Below are positions 13,301-25,217 of a stretch of 64,000 nucleotides of DNA, piece after piece. The notes under the pieces were generated by a model, which saw only the letters and a program-made list of their open reading frames with translations, made no database searches and was not told the origin of the DNA. The stretch spans positions 288,217 through 352,216 of the forward strand of contig NW_025064889.1 in NCBI RefSeq assembly GCF_019112545.1. The letters run 5' to 3'. Position 1 is the first letter of the stretch, and each line of letters starts with the position of its first letter. The position numbers were made by a program, and so were the translations under genes. The stretch is from Guyanagaster necrorhizus. Its lineage: Eukaryota > Basidiomycota > Agaricomycetes > Agaricales > Physalacriaceae.

Positions 13301-14198
13301 TTTTACACAGCGGTGGATAAACGGCAACAGTGCGTAAGCCAACTAGAGGTGTCAAAATCTGGAAATATATCCCAAGCGTGTGGAAGGACGGCAGCATGAA
13401 ACCACCAATCCTAAGGTTGGGATGATAGATCAAGTCGCGTATAGACTCTGTTTCAGAAGGTTCGGTGATGAAAAAGTGGTGATAGAAGATGACGCACGGA
13501 ATGAACACCAGTGCAAGATAGAAGTTTGAGTTTGTGGAATGGTCTTGGGGAATCCTGTGCTACCGGAAGAATGCAGGTAGAAGGCAACATCGGTCAACAG
13601 GGATCGCCTAGTAGACATGTAGGGCGTAAAGGGATCTTCGCGCGTCTCAAAACCTAGTTTTGGGAACACGCTATCGAGAGATGGCAATTCAAAGACCGAG
13701 AGGCTGACCGGCGATTCCAATTCGAGCTCAAGTCGAATTTCCCGGATAAGTGCTTTGAATATCGGCGACGCCACGAGGTGGCGACTGCCGACATCCTGGA
13801 GAAGTTTGGCTGTGGCGGCAGCGGAATTTCTTGGTGACAGAAGGTATGGCTAAAGGCATATCAAAGGTTGGAATAAGTCTAAGAAGCACGCAACTCACCG
13901 TATGGCCTGCTTTCATCAAGCCAAGGAATAGGGCATGATAGAAAATTGTATCCGTCAGCGCTAGAACCCCCACGGGCACCATTCGAGGAATATGATTCAC
14001 AGCATGAGCGACTCGATGAACAGCACGGCAGAACTCGAGGTGAGAAATTTCATGCAGGAATTTCCCGTCATTCTCAGCGTACACAAACAGCGGATGAGAG
14101 GGATTATGGCGAAGATGAAAATCTGGAAATTCGTGGAGAAGGAGAGACCCATCTAGAGGAGGATAGGCGAGAGCTGAAGCGGCTGGATGGGTCTCCAT
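10340..14198 (-). CDS. ATR adenylate-forming reductase
   Basis: Thirteen exons (3' to 5': 10340..10549, 10605..10841, 10891..11040, 11093..11371, 11426..11981, 12033..12199, 12240..12405, 12461..12661, 12713..12816, 12870..13094, 13146..13447, 13498..13849, 13899..14198) encode 1082 residues. The adenylation domain has HSSGSTGFPK (193-202) and SVYGATEFG (about 342-350). The thiolation domain has GFDSL, with Ser606 as the expected phosphopantetheine site; this codon is split by an intron. The reductase domain has the NADPH loop TGSTGSLG (712-719) and catalytic Tyr875/Lys879 in YGEAK. Such NRPS-like enzymes activate a carboxylic acid as AMP ester, load it on the carrier arm and release it reductively as an aldehyde or alcohol. 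There is no condensation domain. The substrate cannot be read from sequence, and no clear partner gene lies beside it. All core motifs are intact. Confidence 0.93.
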
Positions 14199-16335
14199 GG
14201 TCCTACAGCGGGAACTGCTTATGGCTTGGCCTTTTGTAGTCTGAATATCTTGCAGAAGAAATACGTAGATGCCGTTATATCGGTGTTTGATGTGAAGATG
14301 TACCCCGATCTGACCATGTTTTAGTTCCAATCTCTCCACTTCCCGGCGCCTTCCCATTCGAACTTTCGCGGGAGCATTCACGGTCACGAGGCCCGAGGTC
14401 TGTAAAAAGAACATTCGGCTTGGGCCTGCAGCCTGTACACCACGGATGTGTGTAAACCGAACATTGTGCGTAATATTTTGGTGCCTTGTACGGCGCGCGC
14501 AGAGGAAAAGGACAAAAATCCGGATTTTGATGCTGGTTCGGGGTGAAATGATGATTGGTTGATGTGAACATGATCATCAGTTTTTGTGGGAGAACCCTTG
14601 GTCGAAAAGGACCTCGGCCATGGATAGCGGGTGTCCCGAGCCAACCTTCAACAAGATCATCCGGTCTGGCCGGCAGTTGATTCACTGTCGGGATATGATG
14701 CTGATGGAAATTGGAAGACGGCAACTAAAGATGCGAGCACAAAAAGCCCGTAGAATTTTTTGATGCCTATATATAATGCTCAGTATATGTGTGGGGAGAA
14801 AACCAGGTGAACCCATGGGCTTATCCCTAAAGATCATTGCGGTGCCGTTAGTCACGGGTTGTATTCGCCGTATATTTTCATACAATTTTGCAACAGCATC
14901 CCGTGGGAGTTATAACGGCTCCATGATGCGGTCCACTTTGCTTTGAAAATTTACAAGGCGCGAATCTCTTAATGAGTCGAATCCGCAATCGAAAGGAAGA
15001 AGGTTTTGTATCTTGTAAAAACGCAGAGGTTTACCAGAGAAGAAGATGGGATTCTTGTCGTCTGAGGGAAATATCGAGATGATCCAAATATGTATCTGAC
15101 CCTAACGTGCATCGCGGGCGTGCATCACAGGAAAGGAAACTTGAAGACGGCTGGCCGAAAGTGAGGTTATATGTAATCACCTGAGGCACGTCTATATTCA
15201 AGCACATTGAAAACTCTTTCAGCTGATAGAAGGTGGTGGATTTCTGGTCCCCATTTACACTCTGGTTTGACTCGTGCGGAAGGCGGGCCACTTCCTCCCG
15301 TCCCGATATCATCGTCAAATACTGGCAATATACGTGAGATGCATGTGTGGCTGAGGGGAGCATTAAGTTCTTCTATCTGCCTGAGAATGACATAGACGTT
15401 TACTGAGCATACTGAGCACACTTGTTTGAACCGTTTTGAGATCAGAAGGACGGAGAACAACATGGAGGATACGCCAATGTTTAGATCCGAAATTGACGTG
15501 AAATAAGGCCCCGCAGTGATGATTTCTCCAGGACTATCGATTCGGACTACTAACCGTGATCAGGATGGATCGTATAAAACACCCCTGAGACTCGCTGAAT
15601 CCAAGAGACTGACGTTCACACCAGTAAAGAAAGCCGGAGAATCGAAGCATGTAAATAGCAGAGGACTTCCTAAAAGGTGGGGGTAGGACAATTAAATGTG
15701 CAGCTTCTATCAGAGTTGTGGAGACCCGTTTACTATATGTGGACATCGGGGAGAAGCATTTCGAAAATGGATGGCCTTGACAGACAGGTACTTCAATGGT
15801 TACTCATGTTCAACTCGATCGTGGGTGGCACCTGCGGCAATGGCATGACTGATGATGAGTGTCTGGGCCTCAAGGTTGTGGTTACCTGCGATATCAATGG
15901 ATCAGTATCATCAGGAAAATGTTGATGTAGTAGCACGACGCAGGCTGAGAGTAAGGATAACCTAGTCCTCAGCCTTGATCAATTCAGTAGTCACGAAGCG
16001 GGACTGAACCCCACTTGTGCTGTCGAGACGAAAAAAAGTTTGCGGTGGAATGGCAAGTCCATACAAAGCGCATCCACGTGGGCCGGCTGTCAAATGCGTT
16101 TAAGTAATAGTATATTAATCGCCCCGAGCCATAAGGCTTGAGGTTGCTTTTATAAATAAAATATTTACTAATATTTCCCATGGGCCACTACTTCCAAAAA
16201 CAGATTGCCCTGTCTCAGGAAACTGAATGGCACAGCCACTGATCGGGCTCGCACCGCGGTTCCGTGATGTCAAAACATTAGTCAACATGAATTGCTTTCA
16301 AGTGTTTGATAAGACTCCGCAAAAACAATCAGTTT
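14199..16335. other. Intergenic, upstream of ATR gene
   Basis: About 2.1 kb between the start of the reductase gene and the LINE insertion. It contains that gene's promoter. Only short ORFs without family resemblance are present. Confidence 0.5.
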
Positions 16336-16349
16336 TTTTCATACAGGTT
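16336..16349. repeat. Target-site duplication, LINE A (left)
   Basis: The 14-bp TTTTCATACAGGTT recurs at 17288-17301, exactly flanking the LINE fragment. Confidence 0.8.
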
Positions 16350-17287
16350 TTTTTTTTGTTTTCAGCATTTGATTAACCGCAACAACTACTAGGATACAGT
16401 GGTAATGTGGAGTAGAGTAATGGACATGTATGGTACTTTGCGCCCCTGTGGTGGGCTAATTGATCAGTTTGATTCTGCGGTTGGCCGAAGCCATGAGGTG
16501 CTTTGCAAGCGTGTCTTGGGTGCCGGCTGGGTTGGTCATGTTCCATGGTGTGGTGGGTGCACGGCAGCTATCCATGCTCGTCTTCTGTGTCGCCCTCGTC
16601 TTCTTCCCACCACTTTCCCTCTTCTTCTGGCTCTGGGGCGAGCCTCTCGTTTCGTAGTTGTCCCGTCCGGGTGAACGCTCCTGTGGTTTCCATGAACTGG
16701 CTCAGTGCTGTGATTCCTTCTTTGGTGCCGAGGATGTCCGGTAGGTACACGGTCCTTGACACGTTCCGAAGGGTCCCCCGTTGCTCTTCATAGAGGGGGC
16801 ATTCATGCAGGATGTGCTCCCGTGTCTGAAACGTCTCTCCACAAGGGCAGTCAACGTCCTTACCTGGCACGAATTGTGAGTAATACTCGCCTATGTGTCC
16901 ATGGCCTGTTCTGCACTGAAGAACTCGGCCGAATATCTCTCTTTTCGCTGCGAGGTCTATGAGGTGGCATGTCGGCTTCAGTGACGGCAGTATTCTATTT
17001 GCCATTGGCGTAGCATCCCCATTTAGGGCTGGCCTCCCATGCCTTCCTCCACTCTTCTAGTGTTCCCTTCTAGTGTTAGCCCTCGTTCTGCCCATGGCTT
17101 CTGTTGTTTTCTCTGCTCCTTTCTTTACCAAGCAGTCTGTTCGTCCCTTTCCTGCGACGTCCTTGTGGCCCGGGCACCATGAAATTTCGACTGTATGAAT
17201 AGGATCACTGTCGAGGAATTGGCATATGCGTCGGTGGAACAATATTGAGAACGCTTGTCCGGTTTTGGGTAAGGAGTCGAATATGGC
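16350..17287 (-). mobile_element. 5'-truncated LINE retrotransposon A
   Basis: Read on the minus strand, the element opens inside an RNase H-like region (IFDSLPKTGQAF, then EISWCPGHKDVAGKGRTD). It continues through RTGHGHIGEYYSQF and the Cys/His motif CPCGETFQTREHILHECPLY to a Glu-rich end, then a short 3' UTR and poly(A) (the T-run near 16350). This is the 3' end of a non-LTR retrotransposon reverse-transcriptase ORF. The frame is continuous except for one TAG at 17057-17059, next to a small tandem repeat. Poly(A), 5' truncation and a 14-bp target-site duplication are the classic marks of target-primed reverse transcription. A second fragment of the same family lies at 41125-41748. The element cannot be autonomous. 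Confidence 0.88.
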
Positions 17288-17301
17288 TTTTCATACAGGT
17301 T
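17288..17301. repeat. Target-site duplication, LINE A (right)
   Basis: Second copy of the 14-bp sequence found at 16336-16349. Confidence 0.8.
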
Positions 17302-18901
17302 GACATGTCGACAAGAGTCTGTGATGGTTCCGTATTTCTTGTTGTCTCCTGCCTTCCTTAGTTTCCTTCTAGTCTCCAGATAACGACTGCTGATGTCGAT
17401 GCCGTTCGTGTTATTTGGCGTCTCTTAATCGAATGCACCATCTGGGAAGTGTCTCTCGAAAACGGACTGGACTTCAAGTATGTTGTCGGTGGTCTCTTTG
17501 AACACCTAGAAATCCGGACCCGTTAATTCGATGCACCGAAGATTTGGTTATCCCTCCTAAAATGTATTGTGAGTCTTTTGTGCATTTACGACGCGTTTTT
17601 AACTTATGCTAATGTGTCGTTCGTTGGTGGCAGGTCTTTCTTAGCGACTATCTCTTGAAGATCGTATCTTTATCCCTTTTGGTTCCATTCTTATCTATGC
17701 TCAGCATTTATTCAGCCACTATTGGTGCCTCTGAGCACACCCTGCATGCTGCCATTCTAGCCCGCTTCATTTGTTCGCTCTCTGCACCACCACCACCCGC
17801 TTCGATGGCTTCAGTATGCACAATACCACTTCTCAAATTCGCACACCAACACCAGTGTGTTACTAGTGTATGAAAATGGCTGGTTTTTGTGGCGCCGCAC
17901 CTGGGCCTCTTTCTAACCGGCAAATCCTACGTCCATCCAGTCCTGTGCTTCAAGCGCGCTAGTTGTTACCCACCTAGCATCTGTGAGACCAAGAAGGTGC
18001 ACAGCAGCCAGCTTTATGTCTGTCATCACCTTTGTTGACCCGTTGCCTTGTCATATGGACCTTCCATCTTCCCAGTACCAACCAGCTCCGTCACTACCAT
18101 TGCATGCTTCAAGCGCATGGATAATGCCTCTACGGTCTCCAATGACCCCAGTAGGATACTCAGCAACTGTTTTACTCTTACCGTCATCATCATCGGCCCG
18201 GCTCCGCTGTGGCTCTGCCCACCCGCAACAGCTTACCCAGCACTGAGTCCCGTACCTCCAACGCCCAGACAGCGGCGCGCTCGTAACCGTCAGAATATTA
18301 GTTGGCCCTACCGCTTGCTCGTCTTACTTGTATACTGGGCATCGCATCAGTGCTTAGGTCCATTTATAGGAGCTTTCTACCTTATCGCACAGGACTCGGA
18401 TCTGCTGCGCCACGCGATGACCCACTACTTCATATATTCTACCTGCTGTGTATGTATTAGCTACCTAATATAATACATATTTGAATCCTCTGAACTCGTG
18501 CTACGTACAGCGAAAAGAAATCATCACCCGAATTGGGCTTATAGCCCATATCCGTAGGTGGGCCCATAACGCAGATGTCGAGAAGCGCCAGCATCGGTAA
18601 CCTCTGAAGTATTTATTCCTCAAAAATCCTTCTGTAGCTCAAGACAGATGTCGGACAAGGACGTGAAGAAATCATTATTCACAGACCCTGGCAGAGGAGA
18701 GGGTAAACTGAACCCCGTGACATTAACTTGAAGGCTCCCCACAGACACTCTGAGGGTCACAGCAGATTTTCACCCTTCCGTTAAATAAGTAAACTTGCAT
18801 AAAAGTATTGTCATCACAGCTACACACACACAACAAATATAAATTAAACGCAAGTACATGAGCCGGGCCGGGCACTCAACCTGAAGTTCAACGTTCCACA
18901 T
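17302..18901. other. Intergenic, LINE A to DUF6534 gene
   Basis: No gene was recognised. A moderately GC-rich stretch near 17.9-18.3 kb is partly open on both strands (for example IIHALEACNGSDGAGWYW on the minus strand) but has stops and no family match. It could be an old retroelement or gene remnant. A short CA-rich run occurs near 18820. Confidence 0.45.
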
Positions 18902-20612
18902 TTACAGAGCGCCACGACGTCCGCCGTATTTTGCTTCGTCATTATTATGGCTACGGGGACCGCTTTCTAGGTCATCGCCAGCTGCCCCCTTCAGATCCTA
19001 TTAAGTATCAGATTACTTACCGTGCGGGAGTAAAGATATAAACGCTCACCGACACCACGATCATTTCGTGAGAGTCGTCATCGTGGATTTCGGTAGTCCT
19101 GGTGACATGCACTGTCTGAGATCGTGTACCGAGAGAACGTGTCTGACTCTTTGTTCCCTCGTCCCAGAAAGGGTTCGAAGTGCGGGGACCAGCGGACCCG
19201 GACGAGCCTGAGTTGGTGTACGCGCCAGTATGTATAGATCCAAAGATAAGCGCTCTGGAATTCAAGGTAGCAACTAGAGCGTTAGAGTATCTGGGAGGGG
19301 CAAATGGTCAATAGTTGAAGATACATGAATCGGAACTGCGACGAACAGTTTTCCCAGAACGAGGAAGCTAGCAAAATATGTCGGTTAGATGATTCATTAA
19401 TGAAGGACAAGAAAGACTGCTCACCCAATGAAATGTATGTTGTACTCGGATTGGGTTAACCATAGAATCAACTCTGCTACAGCAGCAGCGGAAGTAAGCA
19501 GACCGGTTTCTACCGAGAAACGGATGATTTTCGTAACAGCACTCGTCGTCTGACTAAACTTGGATTGCTTGTTCGCGCGATACAACTGCTCGCGGACTTC
19601 AATAATGGGAACTAGAAATTGACTTAATTAGACCACGCACAACAGAGACAATCGTCGCGGTAATCATCACATCGCAGGCAGCACTTCCTGCAAGCCATGT
19701 CTGTGGTCGAATCAGAGGAACGCACAAATCATATTACGACAAACACGCACGCTGACTTCAGGGGAGTCGGCGATGAGTTTGTCTACGCCAAGCCCCCCAA
19801 CCGACACCTGTGTGGATTGAGCTGCCGCGGGCGTAAATAAAAATACGAAGGACACATACAGATATTCCGAAATACCAAGCGAAAGTGCATTGGACAATGG
19901 CAACCTAGAAGACAAAAAATTAGCAATGAAAGTGAGTGAAAGCATTCTGGTACTCACTACTTCAATAACCAACGAAATCCAGATGTTCTTCGTCAGATTA
20001 TATATTCTCCAGACATAGAAAGTCTGAACCATGGCGGAAACTGGTGATATAGCATGAGATTTGGCATCGCCGCAAGTGAATCTGACTAAAACTGACTCGT
20101 TCCGTTCAGAGATGGAAGCGGTTCCCAGGACCAGTCAATGAGCAGAATGGAGTTGACATCACCCCATCCCGGACCATACTGATCCCATGCGGCAATGGTT
20201 GAAAAGATTGTAAATACGATCTCGAGGAGGAATATGAACCAGACTGCATCTTGATTAGCATGAATAGCAGGAAGTCGGCCGTAGAACGAACCATATAGTC
20301 TCATCCTCCAATCATCTTTAGAGTTGAAATGGATGTAATAGATATCTATACGACGGTCGGACTCGTGTTCAAGCACGAAACAGTCGAAGATGATACGCAC
20401 ACATCTGTACTGTAAGGACGCCAAAGAGGCCATACCCCCACATGTACCCCAGGACCTAGAAAACTATTCAGAGTCTGACGAATCCCGTGCTCTTGGCCGG
20501 CATACCAAAGGGCCGGTGCTACGCAAATCCATTAGTGTCTTTGTCAATGAAGCTGCTAGTCCAGAACTTACAGGAGGGGAACGTTGACACCGGGAATCTC
20601 TACGGGAGCCAT
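18902..20612 (-). CDS. DUF6534-type seven-helix membrane protein A
   Basis: Thirteen exons (18902..18997, 19050..19290, 19347..19367, 19425..19585, 19641..19700, 19751..19807, 19860..19904, 19958..20040, 20097..20243, 20292..20345, 20401..20455, 20506..20518, 20572..20612) encode 357 residues. TGPLVLGYMWGYGLFGVLTV, VWFIFLLEIVFTIFSTIAAW, MVQTFYVWRIYNLTK, WLAGSAACDVMITATIV, TSAVTKIIRFSVETGLLTS and YSNALVATLNSRA follow the order typical of the Agaricomycete DUF6534 family. These are predicted multi-span membrane proteins with a polar C-tail and unknown function. Exon 2 is only 13 nt. The acceptor of intron 9 could be 3 bp further upstream. The gene lies 855 bp downstream of alcohol oxidase 1 on the same strand, and a paralogue stands in the mirror position at 63.5 kb. 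Confidence 0.85.
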
Positions 20613-21466
20613 GATGTATTGTGACGATGGATGTGACTTACTTGTATCCTCAGACGCCTCGGGCCTTTATGCAGTTCACCGCGCTCCTCTCGGCAGTTTT
20701 ACTACATTGTGGCAAAAGCCCCAATTGACAATGCATCAAATTTTGATTATGATACAATCATTCACTAGACCACGAAGTCCTAAGGTTTCATTGGTAAGTT
20801 AGTTCCTGTAAGAGACGATCAGCAGGTTACATCAGAACCGTAGTTCTAGGAAACGTATGCTTGCGTCCGGGAGAACGGGGCCATCATTATCTAGACACCG
20901 CCTTCGGAGAACCACCTCAGCTGGACTGTTGCGACACATCGCGCACAACCTTCCTAGAATACAATGCTCCTGACAATCCTATTCATCCCTATGGTTCCTG
21001 GGGCGGTCGACATAACACTCTAGGCATATCATTTTGATGGACAACTGCAGCTGCAATCAGTCGAGAAAAAGTTGTACGGTGTGGTTCTAAATGATTTGGT
21101 GGCACTTACATATAGAAGGTCGGAGAGTGCTGTACTGACTATGTCCAGTGCCCGAGGTGTCCGATAATCATCGGCTGCTCAACGTCTGAATGGGATTGAC
21201 AGTCAACTTCTTTGATTCAGATCATCCCATCCACCCCCAAGCATACCATCATTATCAGTACCAAGTTTTGTGAGTGTGCTTTGCTGTTATATTTGGGGTT
21301 ATTATGCTGTGAGCAAGTCTCTTATCTAAGAGGTATCATGCGACACTTCGGCAAAACAACGTGGACACGGAACAGCCAATGATTGATTTCTTTCTTTTTA
21401 CACACAGGACTATATACTCAATACATTGTAGGGACGAGACAACCAAGGCATCATGGGAGGTAAACC
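20613..21466. other. Intergenic, alcohol oxidase 1 to DUF6534 A
   Basis: This is the 3' flank of alcohol oxidase 1 and the promoter of the DUF6534 gene, both on the minus strand. No further coding sequence was seen. Confidence 0.5.
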
Positions 21467-24198
21467 TTAAACACCTTCAATTCCAAGATCATTTGCAATA
21501 ATAAGGGCCGCTTTTTCGCCAATCGCCAGGGTGGCAGAGTAAGTGTTCTGCACAGTTGAGCCGAGTTAGAATCAGGTGCTAAGGAGAAAACTACCCGGGC
21601 TTACGCAATTGACATTAGCAGGTGGTATAGAGAGATCTATAGGAAACGTAAACACTAAATGAAAGTCTATAGAGGAAGCTGATTACTGACCAGCAATCTT
21701 TAATCCCGTAACGCCATAAACGTTGAGATCCTTGTCAACGACTCCGCCTTGATCTCTTGGCTTCATAGGGCAAGTGCCGAGCTACCCCACGATGTCAGAA
21801 ATGTACTTCGAACAAGTAATGATGAGACCCACGGAATGCCAAGTTGTTCCAACTGAGCGCATGATTTGTTGATATTAATGAGGCAGACATTGCTGAGCTA
21901 GAACCCAAAACTCACCAAAGTTCCTAACGTTCAGGGAGATGGCCTCATCGTCTTCCTTGCTATAAGTAATTTTCGGCGCATCAAACGCAACAGGACCATT
22001 CTCAGCGAGGGAGGCTGCTGCGGGACTGCCCGCAGCAAACTGAGGATGCGCGGGGGCAAGTGGGCCACGATATGCATCCATTCTGCGGAGCAACTCTCTA
22101 CCTTTCTTGTAGCCCCACCGAAGGGCGGCGACGTCGGCTGGACTGAAAGCAGAAGATCAGAACAATACGGAGAACTTCTTTCCGGCCACAACTCACTGCT
22201 TCAAAAATCCTGCATCAAAGTCGGGATGGGCGTAGATATCATCAGAAGAGATGTGAAGATGTCCACGAGAAGCGGGGTATCCCTGCGAAATAGATTCGGG
22301 AAGGCGAAAACCACCTATGAGAAGAGACTTACGAGGAAGCATGCCGACGCCATGAAATTGAGAGGAGGTAACGCTGACTGGTCCGCAGGGAGGCTAGCCA
22401 AGTCTATGAGATATAACTCGGAGGTGTCCTAGGATATTCAACATACCCGGCCGTGGCGCTCAGCCAGAACAAAGGCTTGTCCGGTTTGTTAGCGAAGTTC
22501 TTTCCCCAATATTCTTGGAAATCGGGACCTAATTCCTCAAGTTCATCTTCCCGAGGACGCATTTTGATGGCTGCGTCTACCCCACTGAGGGGAACAATCA
22601 ATACTTGGAGATATACGCGAGAGAAAGAAGCCGCTTACTTTCCTCCCATTAGTCCAGAACCATCAACGGCCCATCGAGACAAAAGTTCTAGGAAGAATGT
22701 TAATTAGCACGCGTTATTCCCGCAGTTTAGCGCCAACGGTTCAACTTACTACCCCACTCCTCAGGCTCTCCACGGAAGAGACGGTCATATGTCTCTGTGC
22801 TCCCATCCGCAATATACGGTGTTACGTGGAACGGATGATCTAAGGACTTGATATAGGAACAATTATTTGTAGAGCGTGATGAACTTACCATCGTATTCCT
22901 TACCCACACCAGGAAGGTCTACAATCTGTTTGATGCCGAATTTTTCCAAGATTGACGCAGCACCAATACCCGACCGCTCAAGGATCAGGGAGCTACCCAT
23001 AGCACCCGCAGAGACAACTACAAGGCGACTAGCGCGAACCGTGTGCACCGTCTGTTCCGCATCGGGATACACCTGCTTGTCGAACACATATTCTGCGCCG
23101 ACTGCCCGAGTTCCCCTACAATTTGTCAGCAGGCTTTCAATAAATGCATCCAATAACGCACTCAAAAATGATACGTTTCACACGCGTTCCATCGAACACG
23201 GAGAGATTCTTGCTCTCAGAATTGTAGAGATAATGATGCTGTTGCCGTGATCAGCATGCTGTAGAGGATGCGTGTGATCAACATACCGCGGCATCGGATC
23301 GGCGTCCCGTAGTCGATATGTACCTGAACGAAGATCAACCAAAGCCCACCAATTATAATGAGCACGCATACTTTGGCATTCTCTATCAAAAACATCAGTA
23401 TGATCTAAATGATAATTAAATGGACCATACTCACGAAAAATACATTGATAGATTCAGGGTCGAGGTTGTTCCCTTCTTCAGATTCTGGTCGGTCCTTTTC
23501 GAACTTGGGACCAATCTCAAGGAATTGCTTAGGGATCTCCATCATTTCAGTGTTCCCTCCAAAAGATGCCTTGATTGGTCCTGAGGAACCATGGGTCTTC
23601 CTAGTGGGGTCCACCTCGTAGGTTTCGGCCTATCACAAGAGAAAGGGATCCATCATGTAAGTAGATGTAGGACATATGTCCAACGTACCTTCTGGAGTAG
23701 AGGGATGATATCCTTGGATCCCCAGCCTTGATTACCGAATTCGGTCTCCCAGGAGTCAAAGTCAGACGCTGCGGGACGGTTGTACAACATAAAGTTGACG
23801 GAAGAGCCTTGATCGCGCCAATTTAACATATCCTTCGTGATGATCACAAATGAAGTGCTCACCTCCACCAATGCAACGACCAGAGGGTACGACGACAGCC
23901 CTACCTGCGACACTTTCGCTAGGCTTGGACTCGTAGAACTGCATCGTCTTGCTGGTTGGAGCCAAGTGGGTGATGTATTGACCAGGCTGGATGTGCTCTA
24001 ACTTGCCCTTGGTAGTAGGACCGGCCTCGAGAATGAGGATCTTGAGGTTTGGATCTGCCTTGGACAAACGACCAGCGATAATACACGCCGCAGTTCCTCC
24101 TACGCGTCATCCAGTAAGCATGTAAATGATGCTAGGAAGAAAGGCGCACCTCCAGCAAAAATGAGATCATAGTTCGATTCAATAGTATGGGGGGCCAT
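21467..24198 (-). CDS. AOX: GMC alcohol (methanol) oxidase 1
   Basis: Eighteen exons (21467..21547, 21605..21636, 21691..21781, 21833..21852, 21916..22142, 22197..22282, 22333..22393, 22447..22584, 22639..22687, 22750..22839, 22889..23115, 23162..23238, 23287..23323, 23372..23382, 23435..23629, 23689..23807, 23863..24099, 24150..24198) give 608 residues. The N-terminus has the FAD-binding FAGGGTAACIIAGRL followed by ILEAGP. The GMC signature SAGAMGSSLILERSGIG and the C-terminal LGTCPMKPRD...NTYSATLAIGEKAALII are diagnostic of the alcohol oxidase branch. Members oxidise short primary alcohols such as methanol with O2, giving an aldehyde and H2O2. There is no signal peptide and the end (GIEGV) is not a PTS1 peroxisomal signal. 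One exon is only 11 nt. It is paralogous to 59572-62293 with every splice junction matched. The gene is divergent from SurE-like 1. Confidence 0.93.
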
Positions 24199-25217
24199 TG
24201 TAGATGATGATGCTTGGAAAGGAGCAGAGATTCTGGGGAAGAGAAAGGAAGACTGAAGAATGAAATACGCGATCTTGAATGGAGAATGGAATCACGAAAT
24301 TGATAGGAGACTGAAATTGAGACCGGTGGCCGAACGTGAGAGTAGGCGCCAGAAGATAGAGATCCAAAAGTGAAAACCCCACGAAACACCGAGTAGTCGT
24401 AAATCTGGACTTGATACAGCACCATGGGTATCAGCCCGCGACTGATGGGAAGGGTGGTGACTAAAAATGCCCTTAGCCAATGAACAACGGCTTTCACGTT
24501 GATGCTGTGCACTGAAAAGGAATTGCTAAATCATCAGCTGTCACATACAACGGGAATAAGAACAAACCAGATCATCACAAGGCTGATGTAGTTCCATCAG
24601 CACAAAAACCAATGGCCTGTTCAAACCTCCGGTGACGGACACTCTTATTTCTGCCATTCGTCCATGTGGAACAGTAGAAGTTACTCGCTTGACTGGTCCT
24701 AACAATCAGATGCTGAAAAGAACCTGATTTGTTGTTGAAGGAGTCACTGCTGTCGCGCCAGAGCTGCGAACAGTACCAGACCCTGTCTAAACTCTGTAAA
24801 GTGAGGCTAATTGGTGATTTTTGTTGAGTTCGGCGGTTGCAGGCGGCACCTTGGCATTACTTGGTGAATCAGCGTGAACTCGGCCTCGAAATCAGGGTTA
24901 TCAAAGACTTTATGTTCCAAGAAATCGGAGGCGAAATCAACGTGAATTCAGCAGATTTGAATTCTCCTATATTATTGATGAACACGCAGCAGCGTAGGCT
25001 CCGACCTGGCACTGAAGGGTCTGTTCTGATCGCTATCAGCTCACCTGCATGGTACGAGCCCCATTCCTCAGAGGACTTAGCACGGACTCGTTGAATACTA
25101 TCCACGAATCACATATATGCACGTTCGACGACGATGTGGCACATGTTTCATTCGTGAGACCACGACGCACGAGGACATTAAAAGACGCCACTGCCAGCCT
25201 CTTTCCTTCCTCCAACA
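24199..25217. promoter_or_regulatory. Divergent promoter, AOX1 / SurE-like 1
   Basis: A 1.0-kb spacer between the start codons of two genes transcribed away from each other. No coding signal was found. It must contain both promoters; no specific operator can be named. Confidence 0.5.

Noticed and set aside
19822..19855. 34-bp intron in DUF6534 gene A
   Set aside because: Too short; a 52-bp intron at 19808-19859 with GTATGT and CACAG keeps the frame and fits the family better.
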